Shown piece by piece: positions 61,401-64,000 of a DNA stretch of 64,000 nucleotides. The translations under genes and the position numbers were made by a program. A model generated the notes under the pieces. The model worked only from the letters and a program-made list of their open reading frames with translations. It made no database searches and was not told the DNA's origin. The stretch's first letter is position 1. Each line of letters opens with the position of its first letter. The DNA is from Misgurnus anguillicaudatus (taxonomy: Eukaryota; Chordata; Actinopteri; Cypriniformes; Cobitidae): positions 23,640,001-23,704,000 of the forward strand of contig NC_073361.2 in the NCBI RefSeq assembly GCF_027580225.2, given 5' to 3'.

Positions 61401-62624
61401 AGATTTTCAAATAGATCTTTTTTTTTTAACAAACCATACACCAATGGAAAGCGTATTTATTCAGCTTTCAGATGATGTATGAATCTCAATTTCCAAAAAT
61501 CGACCCGTATGACTGGTTTTGTGCTCCAGGGTCACATATTGTATTTAATGTTGATTATGTTCCTGTAGCTCAGTTGGCAGAGCATTGTGCAAAAAGGCAA
61601 ACGGTTGTGGGTTCGATTTCCAGAGAACACAAAAATACTGATATAAATGTATTGCTTGAATGCACTGTAAGTCGCTTTAGATAAAAGTGTCAACCAAATG
61701 CATAAATGTATGTGTATAGCACCCTTAATGGGCTCAATGTGCCCGTGTAGAAAAGGGATGTTCCTTAAACTTTAAAAAGGGGACATTTCATAAGACTTTT
61801 TTAGGATGTACATATGTGTTCTAACTCAAAATACCCCACAGATAATTTATTATAGCATGTTAAAATTGCCAATTTGTAGGTGTGAGCAAAAATGTGCCGT
61901 TTTGGGTGTGTCCTTTAACATGCAAATGAGCCCATCTATGCACTAAATGCCAGTGCCGTGGTTGGATAGTGCAGATTAAGGGGCCATATTATCCCCTTCT
62001 GACATCACAAGGAGAGCAAAATTTCAATGACCTATTTTTTACATGCTTGTGCGGAATGGTTTACCAAAACTAAGTTACTAGGTTGATCTTTTTCACATTT
62101 ACTAGGTTGATAAAAGCTTGGGGGCCCAATTATAGCACTTAAACATGGAAAAAGTCGGATTTTCATGATATGTCTACTTTAAGGTTATGTTTATTTTAGT
62201 TAAAACATTTCTAAAATAGTGTTTATGGCATGTTGTAAATAATTAATATTTTATATATGTTAGCTGGGTGACTTGATGTTTTACTTTTAAGTTTTGATAA
62301 CACTTTAAAATATGTTTCCATTAATTAGCATCAATACATTCATTAATAATACGCAGTTAATTAGTATTTAATAATGTTAACAGTTCCACCTTTGTTACTA
62401 CTGTAAAAAATAAGTCTGACATTTATTGTTTATTTATAAGCTGAATAAATACTGCAAAAAACAGTAGCTGCCTAGACACTTCAAATAACATGCTTTATAT
62501 TTGTTTTTACAATACACATTTGTTTTTACATTCCAGGTGAATCAACGTGACCCGGAAATATTCTTAAAACACTTCGTAAGATTGACACTTTTACACAACA
62601 TACTACATACCTGTTGAATCCATT
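55441..62624 (-). CDS. lrrc31: Leucine-rich repeat-containing protein 31
   Basis: Intracellular LRR protein of the ribonuclease-inhibitor type, linked in mammals to epithelial barrier function. Ten coding exons (minus): 62,612-62,624 (13 nt, 'MDST'), 60,900-61,106, 60,675-60,821, 60,412-60,579, 59,867-60,037, 56,757-56,924, 56,463-56,630, 56,223-56,387, 55,975-56,145 and 55,441-55,799, giving 578 residues (human about 550). All nine introns are phase 1, so whole repeat modules are exchangeable. The N-terminal exon is basic then acidic and low-complexity. Exons 4-9 (165-171 nt) each encode a 55-57-residue double repeat with '(L)xxLDLSxN' and 'LxxLxLxxCxLT'. For the last exon an acceptor inside the open frame (CTACAG) is the one that keeps frame. 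Gene order mynn-lrrc34-lrrc31 supports the assignment. Confidence 0.88.
57835..59551. mobile_element. Triplicated inverted-repeat element in lrrc31 intron 5
   Basis: Three about 440-bp copies (57,835-58,277, 58,475-58,916 and 59,119-59,551) each start GGCCCTGTCCCAAATG and end with the inverse. They are separated by two about 200-bp spacers that resemble each other ('atagtcgaacgtaactcgg' ... 'ctattcaa'). The period is 640-644 bp. The sequence left of copy 1 differs from the spacers, so the repeated unit is copy plus spacer. Open frames up to 239 codons here are repeat products, not genes. Confidence 0.85.
61171..61536. mobile_element. MITE with TGTGACCCTGGACCAC termini
   Basis: The left end TGTGACCCTGGACCACAGAA is mirrored by 'tgactggttttgtgctccagg' in part plus gtcaca. 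TA flanks each side. It is 366 bp, non-coding, a very common fish element, in lrrc31 intron 1. Confidence 0.8.
61559..61712 (+). repeat. tRNA-derived SINE, best-preserved copy
   Basis: Box A 'tagctcagttgg' (61,566-61,577), box B 'ggttcgatttc' (61,610-61,620) and the tail 'gcactgtaagtcgctttag' followed by 'ataaaagtgtcaaccaaatg'. The body after box B is SINE, not tRNA, and the anticodon arm does not pair well, so no tRNA gene is called. Confidence 0.85.
61772..62182. mobile_element. Second member of the mynn-intron MITE family
   Basis: Shares several blocks with 40,316-40,749: 'aaataccccacagat', 'gttaaaattgcc', 'gtgtgtcctttaacatgc' and 'ttaccaaaactaagttac'. The ends are more degraded. In lrrc31 intron 1. 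Confidence 0.65.
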
Positions 62625-64000
62625 GCTTTGTGTTTATGTAAAACCCAACTTGATTTCGGAGATCTAGGATGTGAAAGTTAAAAAAGGTAACGTTAACGTT
62701 ACATTTCAGAAGAGTTATGTGTAGCTTTCATTATAAATATATTTCTGATAGCATTTATTATCAATACATTCATGTATTGACATGTATGACAATCGTTTAA
62801 TGTTATTTTATACTCTTCATCTAAAGAGGATCTATTTTAAAATCACATATTCTGTTTTTATGACTATTATTAACAGTCCTACCTTGCGGTGTTTCTTACA
62901 ACGTGTAGTTTAGCTTATACATATATGCGATGATTTTAGGTAGATTCAGTCCCCGTTGAAGCTGTTATTATATTGATCTCATTCAGTCATCCCGGATCCC
63001 GGAAGTGTTGTTGGCAGGTTGAACTTTGGCAAACCGGCTTGTACATAAACAGTGTAAACATGCAGTTGTCACATGAGACACTAGTAACCTCAGTTATTCA
63101 TTTAAAGCATATAGCCTATAAAGTTGTCATAATACATAAATCTGTAGGGTGGACTCTGGCCATGGTTAACATCCACCTCCCTGACAAATACGTAGCCATG
63201 GAAACGATAAGACAGCTACAGCGTAAAAGTTTAGGGTCACTTGCTCATTGTTTATTTGTTCATAACTTTTCACTTGTATAATTCGTAATTTTTAAAATTG
63301 TAATGTAAACTTATCATAGAATAACAAAAATGTAACTAAGAATTATGTTTTGACTGAACAAACAAATAAATACTACATTTAAATAGCTTAAAATTATGCT
63401 ATATTTTAGCATTTTTAAAGTAGCCACCCTTTGGCTATTTAAATGTTTTCTTGGGAATTTTAAAACTATCTTCTTGAGGTTTTACCCTGAGATGTTTTTA
63501 TAAACAATACTTAATGAATTTTGGGTTAATGAATTAATTTAACAAAAATATTTTTTGTTGATGGAAACTGGTGGAAACCTTAGTGTTAAAATTTATTTAA
63601 ATATAAACTACTAAAAAAGTAAATGCATGATAAAAGTCAAAACGCCAATATAATCAAACCGACATATATGATTATTTTTATTATTTTCTCCAGTGGAACA
63701 TAAGTATATAATTTCCCATGACATCCAAAACTTGATGGGTGATACAAAGTGTTTTGATCACAAGGAGGTAGGACAATGTCATACAACACACATAAAAGAT
63801 GGCACTGGTAAATATATATATATTTAAAAACATTTTGTTTGTGACCGTATTAATGTAAAATAATGTTTAGAAATAATACTTAGAATATATGTATTTTATA
63901 TATTTTATGTATTTATATGAATTCTGCAGTCTCACATGCATTTTAAGTCATCTGGTAAAAGAAACAAGAGAAAGAAAACTAAATAAGGAAAGTCATAGCA
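62625..64000. other. Upstream of lrrc31 and window end
   Basis: No second gene could be recognised. A 102-codon frame at 62,973-63,281 has no domain. AT-rich repeats-free sequence continues to the window end. Confidence 0.35.
62998..63007. promoter_or_regulatory. ETS-type site
   Basis: CCCGGAAGTG, a strong ETS core, lies about 375 bp upstream of the lrrc31 start codon in a locally GC-richer patch. It could serve lrrc31 or an unseen gene to the right. Confidence 0.4.

Noticed and set aside
61559..61640. Possible tRNA gene (box A and box B present)
   Set aside because: The pol III boxes belong to a SINE: the characteristic 3' tail follows and the anticodon region does not fold; the same tail occurs at two other sites.

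Overview
The window is vertebrate nuclear DNA, almost certainly from a teleost and probably a cyprinid or related cypriniform fish. The genes are split by GT-AG introns. They include an actinodin, a fin-fold family of fishes absent from tetrapods. Most remaining sequence is AT-rich and crowded with short inverted-repeat DNA transposons, Tc1-like elements and tRNA-derived SINEs. No bacterial, organellar, CRISPR or rRNA features were seen.

Layout. Positions 1-20,200 hold no recognisable host gene. They contain nested DNA transposons (a nearly intact Tc1 inside an older element at 6,680-8,657), hAT-type elements with 8-bp target duplications, a 138-bp minisatellite (12.4-13.6 kb) and a GC-rich repeat block with a 684-bp higher-order period (14.2-15.6 kb). 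An adiponectin gene (+) lies at 20,207-21,110. A same-strand group follows on the minus strand: actinodin (25,848-29,243), cops9 (31,499-32,991), otospiralin (33,775-34,971) and an apolipoprotein D-type lipocalin (36,109-36,944). Next come myoneurin (mynn, +, 39,971-48,466), lrrc34 (+, 49,252-53,859) and, convergent with it, lrrc31 (-, 55,441-62,624). Splicing the exons I defined gives uninterrupted frames of 259, 571, 57, 90, 184, 911, 407 and 578 residues, in that left-to-right order.

Synteny. From general knowledge, mynn-lrrc34-lrrc31, adiponectin and APOD lie on human 3q26-q29, and COPS9-OTOS on human 2q37. The window joins both blocks. These are mostly independent genes: a secreted hormone, a fin-fibre protein, a COP9 signalosome subunit, an inner-ear secreted protein, a lipid carrier, a BTB zinc-finger factor and two leucine-rich-repeat proteins.

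Most interesting observation. The actinodin and the nearby otospiralin share an ungapped motif (W-x4-SDFW-x4-YF-x3-G, then I/V-x-E-x2-R-x-F/Y-x-A), sit on the same strand with only cops9 between them, and both have a signal-peptide exon followed by a tiny exon with phase-1 introns on each side. This suggests that actinodins arose from a tandem copy of an otospiralin-like gene. Other notable points are the AT-hook-rich linker of myoneurin, an RFX-type X-box just upstream of lrrc34, and a triplicated inverted-repeat element inside an lrrc31 intron.
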